From contig NZ_JAAALE010000002.1 in the NCBI RefSeq assembly GCF_009905735.1, positions 124,001 to 188,000 of the forward strand: 64,000 nt of DNA, given 5' to 3'. The notes under the pieces were generated by a model. It was not told the DNA's origin and made no database searches. It was given only the letters and a program-made list of their open reading frames with translations. This DNA is from Porphyrobacter sp. SLTP. GTDB lineage: Bacteria > Pseudomonadota > Alphaproteobacteria > Sphingomonadales > Sphingomonadaceae. Shown here in pieces: positions 16,773 to 26,784 of the stretch; the stretch's first letter is position 1; each line of letters opens with the position of its first letter. The position numbers and the translations under genes are program-made.

Positions 16773-17696
16773 TTAACCCTTCACCCTTTTCCGCATCATC
16801 CCCTCTTGCGCGACGCTGGCCACCAGCTTGCCGGAGAGGTTGAAGATCCGCCCGCGGTTGAACCCGCGCCCGCCGCCGCTCCAAGGCGCGTCGGTGGCGT
16901 AGAGCAGCCATTCGTCAGCGCGCGCATCGCGGTGGAACCACAGCGCGTGATCGAGGCTCGCGCCGACCAGTTCGTTGCGCATCCAGCTGAGCCCATGCGG
17001 GAGCGCGCTGGTGCCGAGCAGGGTGTAGTCGCTGGCATAGGTGATGATCGCGCGGTGGAGTTCGGGCGTATCGTCCGCGCCGGTGATCGGTGCGCAGACC
17101 CGGAACCACGAATGCGCGCGCGGTTCGCGCGGTTCGCTGCTCATCCAATGAAGGCGATCAGTGGTGCGCATCTCGATCGGACGCGGGCGCAGCATCATAC
17201 GGCGTTGCTGATCGTTCAAACGGTCGGCCCATGCCTCGGCAATTTCCCGGCGCTGCTCCCTGTCAGAGCGCAGATCATCGGGGAAGGGCACATCCGGCAT
17301 CGGCGAATCGATATGCTCAAGGCCATCTTCCGGTTGTTGGAAGCTGGCGGTGAGGTTGAAGATCGGCACCGCGATGCCGTCTTCATTCTCCTGCGCAGCG
17401 ACCACCCTGCGGTTGGCGAAGCTGCGCCCATCAAAGTCGCGCTCAATGCGATATTCGATCGGCACACCCTCACGCCCACCGCGCAGGAAATAGGCGTGGA
17501 GCGAGTGCGCGCGCTTGCCATCGGTGACGCTGGCCTGCGCCGCCTGAAGCGCCTGGGCGAGCACCTGCCCGCCAAACACGCGCCCGATGCCATCAGCCTG
17601 AGGCGGCCCGGCGTAAACGTCTGCGGCGCGTTTTTCGACGGTCAGCAGCCGGATCAGGCTGGCGACCAGTTCTTCAGGGGTTGGTGTCTCACTCAT
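16773..17696 (-). CDS. tesB: Acyl-CoA thioesterase II
   Basis: TesB hydrolyses medium- and long-chain acyl-CoA in the cytosol. The 307-residue double-hotdog protein has RVFGGQVLAQALQAAQASV, HSLHAYFLRGG, the FDGRSFANRRVVAAQ block and the second-half blocks ASDYTLLGTSALPHG, ASLDHALWFHRDARADEWLLYATDAPWSGGGRGFNRGRIFN. The catalytic Asp of TesB is expected in ASDYTLLG. It starts 22 nt after the stop of the cupin gene and is the third gene of a GNAT-cupin-tesB run. Confidence 0.95.
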   Translation of the reverse strand: MSETPTPEELVASLIRLLTVEKRAADVYAGPPQADGIGRVFGGQVLAQALQAAQASVTDGKRAHSLHAYFLRGGREGVPIEYRIERDFDGRSFANRRVVAAQENEDGIAVPIFNLTASFQQPEDGLEHIDSPMPDVPFPDDLRSDREQRREIAEAWADRLNDQQRRMMLRPRPIEMRTTDRLHWMSSEPREPRAHSWFRVCAPITGADDTPELHRAIITYASDYTLLGTSALPHGLSWMRNELVGASLDHALWFHRDARADEWLLYATDAPWSGGGRGFNRGRIFNLSGKLVASVAQEGMMRKRVKG

Positions 17697-17718
17697 GGCG
17701 CAGGGCCATGCGAGGCGC

Positions 17719-18597
17719 TTACGAACCCGTCAAGCCAAGCTTGCGCATGATGCGGAAGGCATAGGCCTTGCCATAATTCTGATGCGGCCAGCGACCGGGG
17801 GCGGCAGGCTTGAACCCGCGCTCCCGCAGGATCGCGTTGAAGATGCGCGCGTCGCTTTCGCGGTAGCTCCATTCTGAGCGCCAGGTGATCGACAGCGAGA
17901 CCGACGGGGCGGGGCCGTTCTTCACGAAATGCGGCGCCATTACCGGCACAAACAATGCCTCGCCGGGGTTGAGCGGGAATTCGCGCCCGTGGGCCAGGAA
18001 GCTGTCATCCCACTTCAATTCGCGCGGACCGCCCGAATGGTAGGTCTCGTGGGCTTCATCGGGCACGAAGCGGGTGTCGCCGGCCGGGAACTGCGTCATC
18101 ACCTTGCTGCCCCGGATCTGGAGCAGGATGTTGTGTTCCGGATCGAAATGATAGGGCGTGACCGAATTGGGGCTGGAGACGAAGATGAAGCCCTGCGGGG
18201 TCAGCATCGCGCCGGTCGCGGCTTCGATTTCGGGGCGGATTTCTTCCAGCAAGCCATGCAGCAGGTCTTCATAGGCCGGCACCTGCTCGATATTCTTGAG
18301 CACCGCCCAGCTTTCCGCCTCGGCTACGCGGCGGATGGTTTCGGCGATGGTCAGCCCGTTGGAACCGGGTTTGCCATCGACCCCGATCGGCAGGTCGCCG
18401 CGGTTGTATTCGACGCTGGTGATCGGCAGTCGCTCGGCCAGCTGCGCCAACGCCTCGATTTCCAGCAGCGGGTGGCTGGTGAGGCTGTGGGCGAGGATAT
18501 GCGGCTGTTCGGGATAATGCGCGGCAAAGCGAGTGCGCGATGCTTGCGCGAACACGGGTGCGGACAGCGCGTCGGCAAAGTGGGCGGGGGCGTTCAT
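17719..18597 (-). CDS. JmjC-like cupin (probable Fe(II)/2OG-dependent)
   Basis: The 292-residue protein has a C-terminal cupin of the JmjC/cupin-8 type. TPYHFDPEHNILLQIRGSK supplies H150-x-D152, and LFVPVMAPHFVKNG supplies H223, the complete iron triad. An upstream helical region (about 30-130) resembles the family's N-terminal helices. Relatives hydroxylate protein or small-molecule targets. The target here is unknown. The start at 18597 overlaps the stop of the GNAT gene by 4 nt (ATGA), indicating coupled translation. tesB follows 22 nt later. The longer open frame upstream lies inside the GNAT gene and is rejected. Confidence 0.82.
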   Translation of the reverse strand: MNAPAHFADALSAPVFAQASRTRFAAHYPEQPHILAHSLTSHPLLEIEALAQLAERLPITSVEYNRGDLPIGVDGKPGSNGLTIAETIRRVAEAESWAVLKNIEQVPAYEDLLHGLLEEIRPEIEAATGAMLTPQGFIFVSSPNSVTPYHFDPEHNILLQIRGSKVMTQFPAGDTRFVPDEAHETYHSGGPRELKWDDSFLAHGREFPLNPGEALFVPVMAPHFVKNGPAPSVSLSITWRSEWSYRESDARIFNAILRERGFKPAAPGRWPHQNYGKAYAFRIMRKLGLTGS

Positions 18598-19757
18598 GAA
18601 GACCTCCTCGGGCGGGTTTCGTAAGCCATCAGCAGGCGGAACAGGCCGCGCCGCATCGGTCCGCCAATGGCGATGTTGCGGCTGATCATGCGGCGCTTGT
18701 CGCGCCACAGGCGTTCGATCATCGGGTGGCCTTCCACCGCGCAGCTATCGGCCCATTGGATTGCAGGCCGTTCCAGCAGCGCGAGATTTTCGAGCTGCAA
18801 CAGCATCCCGGGCGAAAAGCGCGCGTAATCCTCGTCAAAGGCGGTCTTGAAGCTGTAGGCGCCCGGGGCGGTGACGAAGTTCACCAGCATCGCAATCGCC
18901 CGGCCATCGAGCCGGAGCGCAAGCCGTTCCAGACGCCCCGCCGCCGCAGCGCCTGTCAGCGATTGTTCGAACAGGCTGCGCGTGTCCGGCGCGCTGGAGA
19001 GGGCCGAACCAGCCTCGCCCTTCCATCCGGCCGCTTCCAGCGCGAGGAATTCTGCGGTCCATTCTGCGAGGCCGGCGTCGTCTTCCAACCGTTCAAAGAC
19101 GAGAGCACCTTCCTCGGCCAAACGGTTGTGCTGGCGGCGCAATTCCTTGCGCTTCTTGGCGCTCATCGCGGCTGCGAGATAGGCTTCGGCCGAGGTCTCG
19201 CCGGTCAGGAGCGCACGATTTTCCTCGGTGACGGTGTAATGCGCGCGGGGCCAGGCCGCGAGCACGCGGTCAAGCGCGGCGTTGGCAGGGTCATCGGCGG
19301 GCAGCAGCGGCAGGTGCAGGAACAGGGCCCGCCGCGCCCGGCGGTCGAAATGGGCGAGCATGTCGCGCCAGAAAGCCTCCTCGTTCCCCGCCGCAATCAG
19401 GGGCACGCCGCAGAAGGCATTGTCGTGGAGCCACCCGGTCGCATGGGTGATGATGTGGCTGTAATACTTGGCGCTGCGGACCACGGGCAGCAGGCCTGCA
19501 AGCCGTCCGTCGTGGAACCACGCCTTGGTGACAACCCGGTCCGTTCCGCCCCACTGGCGCAGGGCTGGCAGCAGGAACCACGGTTCGAAGAAGGGATTGG
19601 GCTCAGCGGCGCGGGCGACGAGGCGCTCCCACGCGGTGAGGAAGGCGGGATCGGCCAGTTCCTCGGTGGTCAGCAGTTGCAATCGGCCATGCGGAAGCGC
19701 GGCGGGCGCAGAGCCGGTTTCGCCGGTGCGAAAGCTGTCCGCACGTGCCATGTCCAT
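18594..19757 (-). CDS. GNAT/BcsL-like (Acetyltransf_6) protein
   Basis: The 387-residue protein looks like the CelD/BcsL-type GNAT family, double-GNAT proteins used in cell-envelope or polysaccharide modification. Supporting segments are AMSAKKRKELRRQHNRLAEEGALVFERL, the core FLALEAAGWKGEAGSALSS, and the acyltransferase end YSFKTAFDEDYARFSPGMLLQLENLALL. No catalytic residues can be assigned with confidence. ATG at 19757 (MDMARADS) follows AGGG at 10-13 nt. An upstream in-frame ATG at 19808 and a downstream ATG at 19751 are alternatives. It is coupled to the JmjC-like cupin downstream, which suggests joint modification chemistry (inference). Confidence 0.75.
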   Translation of the reverse strand: MDMARADSFRTGETGSAPAALPHGRLQLLTTEELADPAFLTAWERLVARAAEPNPFFEPWFLLPALRQWGGTDRVVTKAWFHDGRLAGLLPVVRSAKYYSHIITHATGWLHDNAFCGVPLIAAGNEEAFWRDMLAHFDRRARRALFLHLPLLPADDPANAALDRVLAAWPRAHYTVTEENRALLTGETSAEAYLAAAMSAKKRKELRRQHNRLAEEGALVFERLEDDAGLAEWTAEFLALEAAGWKGEAGSALSSAPDTRSLFEQSLTGAAAAGRLERLALRLDGRAIAMLVNFVTAPGAYSFKTAFDEDYARFSPGMLLQLENLALLERPAIQWADSCAVEGHPMIERLWRDKRRMISRNIAIGGPMRRGLFRLLMAYETRPRRSS

Positions 19758-19882
19758 TGCCGTTAACCCTGCCTTGCCGCGCCGATCCGGGCGCTGTGGC
19801 AGGGTCATGCCACAGGGCCGTTAAGAAAGCCTCAGCGCGAGGCGCGGCTGTCCGATGCAGGGACAGGGCGCCGGGCAAAATT

Positions 19883-19914
19883 AAACCCCGCCGGAATTGC
19901 TCCCGGCGGGGTTT
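19883..19914 (-). terminator. Rho-independent terminator after hppA
   Basis: AAACCCCGCCGG and CCGGCGGGGTTT form a perfect 12-bp stem with an 8-nt loop. Read on the minus strand it is followed by an AT-rich TTTAATTTT run. It lies about 30 bp past the hppA stop codon, and it may also act on the other strand. Confidence 0.88.
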
Positions 19915-19944
19915 GTGATCTTCAACGATTAGGCTGGATCAGGT

Positions 19945-22032
19945 TCAGCCCGCCGCCAAAGCCGCCAGCAGCAGCAGGGCGACGATATTGGTGATCTTGA
20001 TCATCGGGTTGACCGCCGGGCCAGCGGTGTCCTTGTAGGGATCGCCGACCGTATCGCCTGTCACCGCCGCCTTGTGCGCGTCGGAACCCTTGCCACCGTG
20101 ATGGCCGTCCTCGATGTACTTCTTGGCATTGTCCCATGCGCCGCCACCCGAGGTCATCGAGATCGCGACGAACAGCCCGCCGACGATCACGCCGAGCAGC
20201 AGGGCGCCCAGCGCGGCAAAGCCGTTGGCCTGCCCCGCAACAGCAGTGATCACGAAATACACCACGATCGGTGCCGCCACCGGCAGCAGCGAGGGGATGA
20301 TCATCTCCTTGATCGCCGCCTTGGTGACGAGATCGACGGTACGGGCGTAGTCGGGCTTGACCTCATAGGTCATGATGCCCGGGTTCTTGGCGAACTGGTC
20401 GCGCACGTCCTTCACCACTTCGCCCGCAGCCCGGCCCACTGCCGTCATGCCCATCGCGCCGAACAGGTACGGCAGCAAGGCGCCGAGCAGCAGCCCGACG
20501 ATGACGTAGGGGTTTTCGAGGCTGAAATCGACCGTTACACCCTCGAACAGCTCGCGCAGGTCGGCGGTGTAGGTGGCGAACAGCACGAGTGCGGCAAGGC
20601 CCGCCGATCCAATGGCATAGCCCTTGGTCACGGCCTTGGTGGTGTTGCCCACGGCGTCGAGCGCATCGGTCTTTTCGCGCACGCTTTCGTCCAGCCCCGC
20701 CATTTCGGCGATGCCGCCGGCATTGTCGGTGACCGGGCCATAGGCGTCGAGCGCCACGACCATGCCCGCCAGCGCCAGCATCGACGTGGCCGCATAGGCG
20801 ATCCCCATCAGCCCAGCGAGTTGGAAGGCGATGATGATGCCGCCGCAGATCACCAGCGTCGGCAGTGCGGTCGATTCCATGCTGATCGCAAGGCCCTGGA
20901 TCACGTTGGTGCCGTGGCCCGTTTCCGAAGCCTTGGCGATCGAGCGCACCGGGCGGTAGTTGGTGCCGGTGTAGTACTCGGTGATCCAGATGATGAGGCC
21001 CGTGATGACGAGGCCCAGGAACCCGCAATAGAACAGGGTGCGGCCATTATAGGCCTGCTCTGCAATCGCGCTCTCCATATCGCCCAGCGTGGCGCTGATC
21101 GCGAACCAGATCGCCGGAACCGAAAGGACGGCGGTGACAAGGAAGCCCTTGTACATCGCGCCCATGATGTTGGTCCCGCCGCCGAGGCGCACGAAGTATG
21201 TTCCGATGATCGAGGTGACGATGCACACGCCGCCAATCAGCAGCGGCAGCACCATCAGCGCGAAGAGGTTCTCAGCCCCGCTCAGCAGCAGTGCGGTCAG
21301 CACCATCGTAGCGCCGACGGTGACGACGTAGGTTTCGAACAGGTCGGCCGCCATCCCGGCGCAGTCGCCGACATTGTCACCGACGTTGTCGGCAATCACG
21401 GCGGGGTTGCGCGGGTCATCTTCGGGGATGCCTGCCTCGACCTTGCCGACAAGGTCGGCACCGACGTCAGCCGCCTTGGTGAAAATCCCGCCGCCGAGGC
21501 GTGCGAAGATCGACACCAGCGAAGCGCCGAGCGCCAGCGCGGTGAGGCCGATCACCACCGGACGGCTATCAGCCGCAAGGCCCGCAGGGCCGGTGAGATA
21601 CCAGAAGAAGCACGCAATCGCGAGGAGCGCGAGGCCAGCCACCAGCATTCCGGTGATCGCCCCGGCGCGGAACGCCAGCGTCAGGCCCTCTTGCAGCCCC
21701 TTCATCGCGGCGGCCGCTGTGCGAACGTTGGAGCGCACCGACACGTTCATGCCGATAAAGCCCGCCACGCCCGAAAGCACCGCGCCGATCACAAAGCCCA
21801 CCGCCGGGATCGCGCCCAGCGTGACGGCGACGATCACCGCGACAATCACGCCGACAATCGCAATCGCGGTATATTGGCGCTTAAGATAAGCCTGCGCGCC
21901 TTCCTGAATGGCGGCGGCAATTTCCTGCATTTTGGCATTCCCGGCGTCTGCGCCGAGCACCTGCCGACTGGTGATGAAGCCATACACAATGGCAAGCAGC
22001 CCCAGCCCAATTGAAATGAGCAATAGATTCAC
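19945..22032 (-). CDS. hppA: Membrane-bound proton-translocating pyrophosphatase
   Basis: HppA couples PPi hydrolysis to ion pumping across the inner membrane. The 695 residues form about 16 membrane helices. They carry the substrate site [45 protein letters not shown] and the distal [14 protein letters not shown]...[21 protein letters not shown]. The segment [16 protein letters not shown] has Lys where K+-dependent enzymes carry Ala, so it should be a K+-independent H+ pump (family rule). The best start is GTG at 22032, because GAGGGG lies 7 nt upstream; a TTG two codons earlier would abut that site. It ends the hisG-hisD-nusB-thiL-hppA run. Confidence 0.97.
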   Translation of the reverse strand: MNLLLISIGLGLLAIVYGFITSRQVLGADAGNAKMQEIAAAIQEGAQAYLKRQYTAIAIVGVIVAVIVAVTLGAIPAVGFVIGAVLSGVAGFIGMNVSVRSNVRTAAAAMKGLQEGLTLAFRAGAITGMLVAGLALLAIACFFWYLTGPAGLAADSRPVVIGLTALALGASLVSIFARLGGGIFTKAADVGADLVGKVEAGIPEDDPRNPAVIADNVGDNVGDCAGMAADLFETYVVTVGATMVLTALLLSGAENLFALMVLPLLIGGVCIVTSIIGTYFVRLGGGTNIMGAMYKGFLVTAVLSVPAIWFAISATLGDMESAIAEQAYNGRTLFYCGFLGLVITGLIIWITEYYTGTNYRPVRSIAKASETGHGTNVIQGLAISMESTALPTLVICGGIIIAFQLAGLMGIAYAATSMLALAGMVVALDAYGPVTDNAGGIAEMAGLDESVREKTDALDAVGNTTKAVTKGYAIGSAGLAALVLFATYTADLRELFEGVTVDFSLENPYVIVGLLLGALLPYLFGAMGMTAVGRAAGEVVKDVRDQFAKNPGIMTYEVKPDYARTVDLVTKAAIKEMIIPSLLPVAAPIVVYFVITAVAGQANGFAALGALLLGVIVGGLFVAISMTSGGGAWDNAKKYIEDGHHGGKGSDAHKAAVTGDTVGDPYKDTAGPAVNPMIKITNIVALLLLAALAAG

Positions 22033-22208
22033 GAGCAATCCCCTCTCGTCTTATGTTGCTTCCCCTTGCGGGGCGCGTGCGCCTCGTTTTGATCCCGCGG
22101 GCGCAGGGGTGCCAGTCATAGGCGCTCGCAGGGTGCTGGCAAGCCTCCCGCCCGCCGGAGGCGCGGTTTTGCGCCGCTTTCAGCAGTTTTGGCAGGCAGA
22201 GCGGGGTG

Positions 22209-23066
22209 TCAGCCGTGCTGGTAGCCGAGGGAGGCGGGGTCGCGGAGCGGCTCATCGCCCAGCACCAGCGGCGCATCAGCGCGTTCGATGACGGTGCCGA
22301 TGCGGTGCACTGCAACCGGCAAGCGGACAGCGGGCGGGGCGGTGAACAACAGCTCGTAATCATCGCCCCAGCGAATGCAGGCATCGCGCTGGGCAGGATC
22401 AGCGACCGGGATGGAGGCCGGTTCAAGCGCGAAGGTCACGCCGCTCGCCTGCGCCATGCGCCAGCTATCGAGCAGCAGCCCGTCCGACACATCCATCATC
22501 GCGCTGACATGGGGAGCGAGGGCTTGTCCTTCGGCACAGCGCGGCTGTGGGCGATTGAAGGCAGCGAGGTGCTCGGCATCGCCTGTGAAGCCCAGCATCG
22601 CGCGTCCGACCGGGCCGGTGAGGTAGATGGAGTCGCCCGGTCGCGCGCCTGATCGCGACGGGAGAGGCTGGCAGGTCGCCCGCCCGATTGCGGTGAGGCC
22701 GAAACTGCGCGCGCCTTGCGCCGCGACCGTATCCCCGCCGAACAGCGGCGCGCCAAAGGCAGCGAGCGCCTCATGCAGTCCTGCCAGAAAGCGCGCATCA
22801 TCGCGGCCCAGCATATGCCCGAGCAATACGCCGACCGGCTCTGCTCCCTTGGCAGCAAGGTCCGAAAGGTTAGAAGCGACCAGCTTCCACGCGACATCGG
22901 CCATGTCAGCGTCGGCACGGAAATGCGTGCCCTCGGCCATCATGTCGTGGGTGATGACCAGCGTTTCGCTTCCGATGGTCAGCACCGCGCAATCATCCGC
23001 CAGCTCCCGCGCACCGGGGTGGAGCGGGAGCAAGCGCAGGGCGGCAATGAAGTCGGGTTCGTTCAT
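22209..23066 (-). CDS. thiL: Thiamine-monophosphate kinase
   Basis: ThiL phosphorylates thiamine monophosphate to the pyrophosphate cofactor. The 285 residues show the AIR-synthase-like fold motifs: DDCAVL, THDMMAEGTHF, VASNLSDLAAKGAEP, FGGDTV and MDVSDGLLLDS, then WGDDYELLFTAP. The N terminus is somewhat shorter than in E. coli. The start is ATG at 23066. The ribosome binding site GAGGGAC, 4 nt upstream, is the terminal arm of the palindromic element that fills the space between nusB and thiL. Confidence 0.95.
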   Translation of the reverse strand: MNEPDFIAALRLLPLHPGARELADDCAVLTIGSETLVITHDMMAEGTHFRADADMADVAWKLVASNLSDLAAKGAEPVGVLLGHMLGRDDARFLAGLHEALAAFGAPLFGGDTVAAQGARSFGLTAIGRATCQPLPSRSGARPGDSIYLTGPVGRAMLGFTGDAEHLAAFNRPQPRCAEGQALAPHVSAMMDVSDGLLLDSWRMAQASGVTFALEPASIPVADPAQRDACIRWGDDYELLFTAPPAVRLPVAVHRIGTVIERADAPLVLGDEPLRDPASLGYQHG

Positions 23067-23070
23067 CAAA

Positions 23071-23203
23071 GTCCCTCACCGTTGCGCAGCAATGGGGAGG
23101 TGGCAGCCCGCAGGGCTGACGGAGGGGTGTGCGGAGAAGGCCTAACCCCTCCGACCGCGCTCACGCGCGGCCACCTCCCCATTCGTTCCGAACGGAGAGG
23201 GAC
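23071..23203. repeat. Palindromic extragenic element, copy 1
   Basis: This 133-bp element begins GTCCCTCACCGTT and ends AACGGAGAGGGAC. Its outer arms run AATGGGGAGGTGGC on one side and GCCACCTCCCCATT on the other. It shares a 38-bp identical block (AATGGGG... to ...GGAGGGGT) with copy 2 at 26784-26922 in the opposite orientation. It fills almost the entire nusB-thiL gap and its terminal arm forms the thiL ribosome binding site. There is no coding capacity, so it behaves as a non-autonomous repeat. Confidence 0.85.
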
Positions 23204-23204
23204 G

Positions 23205-23669
23205 TTACCGCGCATCCCTCGCCACAGCATCCAGAATGCCATTGACAAACTTCGCCTGCCCATCATCGAAGAACGCCTTGGCGACCTCGACATATTCGTT
23301 GATCGTCACCGCTGCGGGCACATCGACGCGGGCGATCAGTTCATAGGTGCCGGCGCGCAGCACTTGCAGCATGGTCTTGTCGAGCCGCGCGATGCTCCAT
23401 CCGGCGGCCAGCTTGTCCGCCACCAGCGCGTCGATCTCGTCCTTCCGGGCGTCCACACCGCGCACGACATCATCGAAGAACGGCACTTCGGCGTCGGCAT
23501 ATTCGGCATCGTCGAAGTCGTCATCGTCGATGGTGCGGCCCAGCCGGTGCTGGTGGAATTCGTCGAGCAGCCGCACCACTGCGGTGCCTTCCATATGCTG
23601 CTGATACAGCGCCTGCACGGCGGCGAGACGCGCAGCCGAGCGGGCTTTTGAACGGGCGGGATGGTTCAT
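23205..23669 (-). CDS. nusB: Transcription antitermination factor NusB
   Basis: NusB binds boxA RNA with S10 during rRNA antitermination. The 154-residue helical protein has the N-terminal RNA-binding segment SKARSAARLAAVQALYQQHM and the C-terminal signature LDKTMLQVLRAGTYELIARVDVPAAVTINEYVEVAKAFFDDGQAKFVNGILDAVAR. A short acidic insert (DDDDFDDAEYADAE, about residues 48-61) lies between the helical bundles. The start overlaps the hisD stop by 4 nt (ATGA). Confidence 0.96.
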   Translation of the reverse strand: MNHPARSKARSAARLAAVQALYQQHMEGTAVVRLLDEFHQHRLGRTIDDDDFDDAEYADAEVPFFDDVVRGVDARKDEIDALVADKLAAGWSIARLDKTMLQVLRAGTYELIARVDVPAAVTINEYVEVAKAFFDDGQAKFVNGILDAVARDAR

Positions 23670-24961
23670 GTGATCCTCAGTTCCACGGACTTGGCGTGGG
23701 CAGGCAGCCCCTCGGCATGGGCGAGGGTTGCGGCGGCGGGGCCAATCGCAGCGAAAGACGCCGCATCAAGCCCCAGAAAGCTGGTGCGTTTCATGAAATC
23801 GAGCACCGACAGCCCGCTGGAAAAGCGCGCGCGGCGCCCGGTCGGCAGCACGTGGTTCGGCCCGGCGACATAGTCGCCCACGGCTTCGGGCGTCATCCGG
23901 CCGAGGAAGATGCTCCCGGCGTGACGGATCGCCTTGAGGTAGGGCTCGGGATCATCGACCGCGATCTCGACGTGTTCGGCAGCAAGGCGGTTGGCGAGGG
24001 CGGGGGCTTCCGCCAGCAGATCATTGACCACGATCATCACGCCGTGCGCATCCCAGCTGGCGCGCGCGGTCTTGGCGGTCGAAAGCTGGCCGATCTGCAA
24101 ATCGATGCAGTCCTCCACCTGCCGCGCAAACCCGGCATCATCAGTGATCAGGATCGACTGCGAGGTCGGGTCGTGTTCAGCCTGGCTGAGCAGGTCGGCG
24201 GCGATCCAATCGGGATCGTTCTTGCCGTCTGCGATCACGAGAATTTCGGAAGGCCCGGCGACCATGTCGATCCCGACGACGCCGTAAAGCTGGCGCTTGG
24301 CTTCGGCCACCCAGGCATTGCCGGGCCCGGTGATGACATCGACCGGGCGAATACGCTTGGTGCCATAGGCGAGGGCACCCACGGCCTGCGCCCCGCCGAC
24401 GCGCCAAATCTCGTCCACGCCGGCGATGTGGGCGGCGGCGAGCACCATCGGGTTCGACTGGCCCTTGGGCGTCGGAGTGACGACCACCAACCGCTCGACG
24501 CCGGCAACCCGCGCGGGGATCGCGTTCATCAGCAGCGAGGAGGGATAGGCCGCGCGGCCGCCGGGAACATACAGCCCCGCTGCATCCACCGGCCGCCAGA
24601 TCGCCCCAAGCCTGACGCCTGCGGCATCCACATAGTCGCGGTCCTCGGGCAGCTGCGCCTCGTGATAGGCGCGGATGCGCGCCGCCGCGAGTTCGAGCGC
24701 GTCGCGCAGATCGGGGGCGAGTTCGTGATAGGCCTGCTCGCATCGCTCGCGCGTGATCAGCCAGTCACCATCGTCCGCCAGCGTATAGCCATCGAAGCGC
24801 TGGGTGTAATCCGACAGCGCTGCATCGCCGCGCAGCTTCACCGTCTGGAGAATATCGGCGACCTGCCCTGCGACTTCGCTGTCGGATTCGCGGCGGGCAT
24901 CGACGATGCGGTCGAACACCTTTGCGAAATCGGGCTGGAGGGTGGAAAGGATCGGGATCAT
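23666..24961 (-). CDS. hisD: Histidinol dehydrogenase
   Basis: HisD performs the last two oxidations of histidine synthesis (histidinol to histidine) with NAD and zinc. The 431 residues include [41 protein letters not shown], the signature [16 protein letters not shown], the catalytic [10 protein letters not shown] (Glu-His) and [15 protein letters not shown] near the end. The length is normal for the family. It overlaps hisG upstream and nusB downstream by 4 nt each, a tightly coupled run. Confidence 0.97.
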   Translation of the reverse strand: MIPILSTLQPDFAKVFDRIVDARRESDSEVAGQVADILQTVKLRGDAALSDYTQRFDGYTLADDGDWLITRERCEQAYHELAPDLRDALELAAARIRAYHEAQLPEDRDYVDAAGVRLGAIWRPVDAAGLYVPGGRAAYPSSLLMNAIPARVAGVERLVVVTPTPKGQSNPMVLAAAHIAGVDEIWRVGGAQAVGALAYGTKRIRPVDVITGPGNAWVAEAKRQLYGVVGIDMVAGPSEILVIADGKNDPDWIAADLLSQAEHDPTSQSILITDDAGFARQVEDCIDLQIGQLSTAKTARASWDAHGVMIVVNDLLAEAPALANRLAAEHVEIAVDDPEPYLKAIRHAGSIFLGRMTPEAVGDYVAGPNHVLPTGRRARFSSGLSVLDFMKRTSFLGLDAASFAAIGPAAATLAHAEGLPAHAKSVELRIT

Positions 24962-25650
24962 GCGGCGGCGGCCTTGTCAGTACGGTCCTGCGCCTCGCGC
25001 CGGAACGCGTCGACCAGCGCGGCCACGCGGGCGTCGGTCTTGAGCGCGGTGCGGTTGACGATCAGGCGGGCCGAAATGTCGAGGATCACATCGGTTTCGA
25101 CCAGCCCGTTTTCCTTCAGCGTCTTGCCGGTGGAAACAAGGTCAACGATCTGCCGCGCCAATCCGAGCGAGGGGGCAAGCTCCATCGCACCGTTGAGCTT
25201 GACGCATTCGGCCTGCACCCCGGCAGCTTCGAAATGGCGGCGGGTAAGGCTGGGATACTTGGTCGCGACCCGAAGGTGGCTGGCGCTGCCCGGCTCATCA
25301 AGGTCCGAAGCGAGGCGGGCGACCGACAGGCGGCACAGGCCGATGCCAAGATCGACCGGCGCGTAGAGATCGGCGTAGTCGAACTCCTCGATCACGTCCG
25401 AACCGACGATCCCGATCTGCGCTGCGCCATGGGCGACGAAGGTCGCCACGTCGAAGGCCCGTACGCGGATCATCCGCATGTCGTTGCGGGTGCATGCAAA
25501 GGCGAGCGCGCGGCTTTTGGGATCGTGGAACTCGGCGTCAGGCTCCACGCCGGCGCGCGCCATCACTGGCAGCGCTTCATCAAGAATGCGCCCCTTGGGG
25601 ACAGCGAAGGTCAGCTGTCCGGGATTGTCGTGGGTTCCATTGGTGGTCAT
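24958..25650 (-). CDS. hisG: ATP phosphoribosyltransferase, short form
   Basis: HisG catalyses the first, committed step of histidine synthesis (PRPP plus ATP). The 230 residues contain [47 protein letters not shown] and the PRPP-loop region [14 protein letters not shown]. The protein ends about 60-70 residues earlier than long-form HisG, without the regulatory domain, so it should need a HisZ partner, which is not in this window. The ATG at 25650 is chosen because the long upstream open frame crosses the divergent gene. Confidence 0.95.
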   Translation of the reverse strand: MTTNGTHDNPGQLTFAVPKGRILDEALPVMARAGVEPDAEFHDPKSRALAFACTRNDMRMIRVRAFDVATFVAHGAAQIGIVGSDVIEEFDYADLYAPVDLGIGLCRLSVARLASDLDEPGSASHLRVATKYPSLTRRHFEAAGVQAECVKLNGAMELAPSLGLARQIVDLVSTGKTLKENGLVETDVILDISARLIVNRTALKTDARVAALVDAFRREAQDRTDKAAAA

Positions 25651-25695
25651 GATTGGCCGCGCACTTAAGGACGAGCGGGCAAAAGGGCAATGGTG

Positions 25696-26784
25696 ATGGC
25701 GATGGGTGAGCCTGGAATCATGGGGCTGGAGGACTTTACCACGGCGCTCGACTGGCAGGCCCGTCATGCCGAAGAAAATGGCGCGCCTGCCACCGCCCGC
25801 GTGATCCGGGCGCTCGCAGGGGTGCGGGCTAGCGATACGGCGACCGGCAGGCGGATCGCCGATTGGCCGGGGCTGACACTGAAAGATGCGATGCCCTTGC
25901 GGCTGGCCGGAGGCTTTCACCACCTGTTGCTGACGGGGGCGGATGACCGATTGGCTGCGGTTTACGCGGGGGCGATCACCGATCAGACGGCGGTTGACGC
26001 GCTAGTGCTCGATCTGACGCACAGGTTCGATACGCGGCTCTTGCCGTGGCTCGACGGCCCGCCGCAGACCAACGAAGCGGGGCGCTCCGCCAGCATCATG
26101 GCCGGATTGCTGTGGCTGGCACAGCGGGTGCGCGCGCCGCGGTTCGATCTGTTCGAGCTGGGAGCAAGCGCCGGGGTCAACACGATGATTGATCGCTATT
26201 TCTTCCGGTTGGGCGAGACCGAGGTTGGTCCGCAGGACTCGCCCATGCGGATCGTGCCCGCATGGCGCGGAGCCTCGCCGCCCGCGCCGCCCGCCGGGTT
26301 CGGCATCACCTCGGTAAAGGGCTGCGACATTGCCCCGATCAATCTTGCCGATCCTGACGCGGCCTTGCGGCTCAAGGCCTATGTTTGGCCTGATGCAGGG
26401 GAACGCATGGCGCGGATTGACGCCGCGATTGCGCTGGCAGGCGTGCAGCCGCCCGATCTCGTGGCTGCCGACGCTGGCGACTTCGCCGAAGCCATGCTGG
26501 CCCGGCCTGCACAGCAGGGTGTGGCGCGGGTGATGTTCCATTCGATCATGTGGCAATACATGCCCGCCGCCACCCAAGCGCGGATCACTGCCGCGTTTGA
26601 AGCATCGGGTGCCGAGGCGACGCCTGACACCCCCCTCGGCTGGATCGCGCTTGAAACCGACCCCGCGACTTTCCGCCACGAATTGCGGGTGCGGCTGTGG
26701 GACGGGAAGGCGCATCACGGCGAAGAACACCTGCTCTCCCACGCCCACCCGCACGGGGCATGGGTTGAGTGGCTGGCGGGTTAG
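25696..26784 (+). CDS. DUF2332-family protein
   Basis: The 362-residue protein has the DUF2332 pattern: [25 protein letters not shown] near the start, [24 protein letters not shown] in the middle and [28 protein letters not shown] near the end. ELGASAGVN resembles a methyltransferase motif I, so a SAM-dependent activity is possible but unproven. ATG at 25696 lies 8 nt after AAAAGGG; ATG at 25690 is also possible but too close to that site. It is divergent from hisG, with about 45 bp between starts. Its stop codon shares one base with the palindromic element that follows. Confidence 0.82.
   Translation: MAMGEPGIMGLEDFTTALDWQARHAEENGAPATARVIRALAGVRASDTATGRRIADWPGLTLKDAMPLRLAGGFHHLLLTGADDRLAAVYAGAITDQTAVDALVLDLTHRFDTRLLPWLDGPPQTNEAGRSASIMAGLLWLAQRVRAPRFDLFELGASAGVNTMIDRYFFRLGETEVGPQDSPMRIVPAWRGASPPAPPAGFGITSVKGCDIAPINLADPDAALRLKAYVWPDAGERMARIDAAIALAGVQPPDLVAADAGDFAEAMLARPAQQGVARVMFHSIMWQYMPAATQARITAAFEASGAEATPDTPLGWIALETDPATFRHELRVRLWDGKAHHGEEHLLSHAHPHGAWVEWLAG

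Noticed and set aside
20074-22014. 646-codon open frame opposite hppA
   Set aside because: The product is repetitive and His/Arg-rich with no fold. hppA on the other strand has all pyrophosphatase motifs.
23071-23203. Insertion sequence or MITE with transposase origin
   Set aside because: No transposase, no clear target duplication and only two copies are visible, so it is described only as a palindromic repeat.
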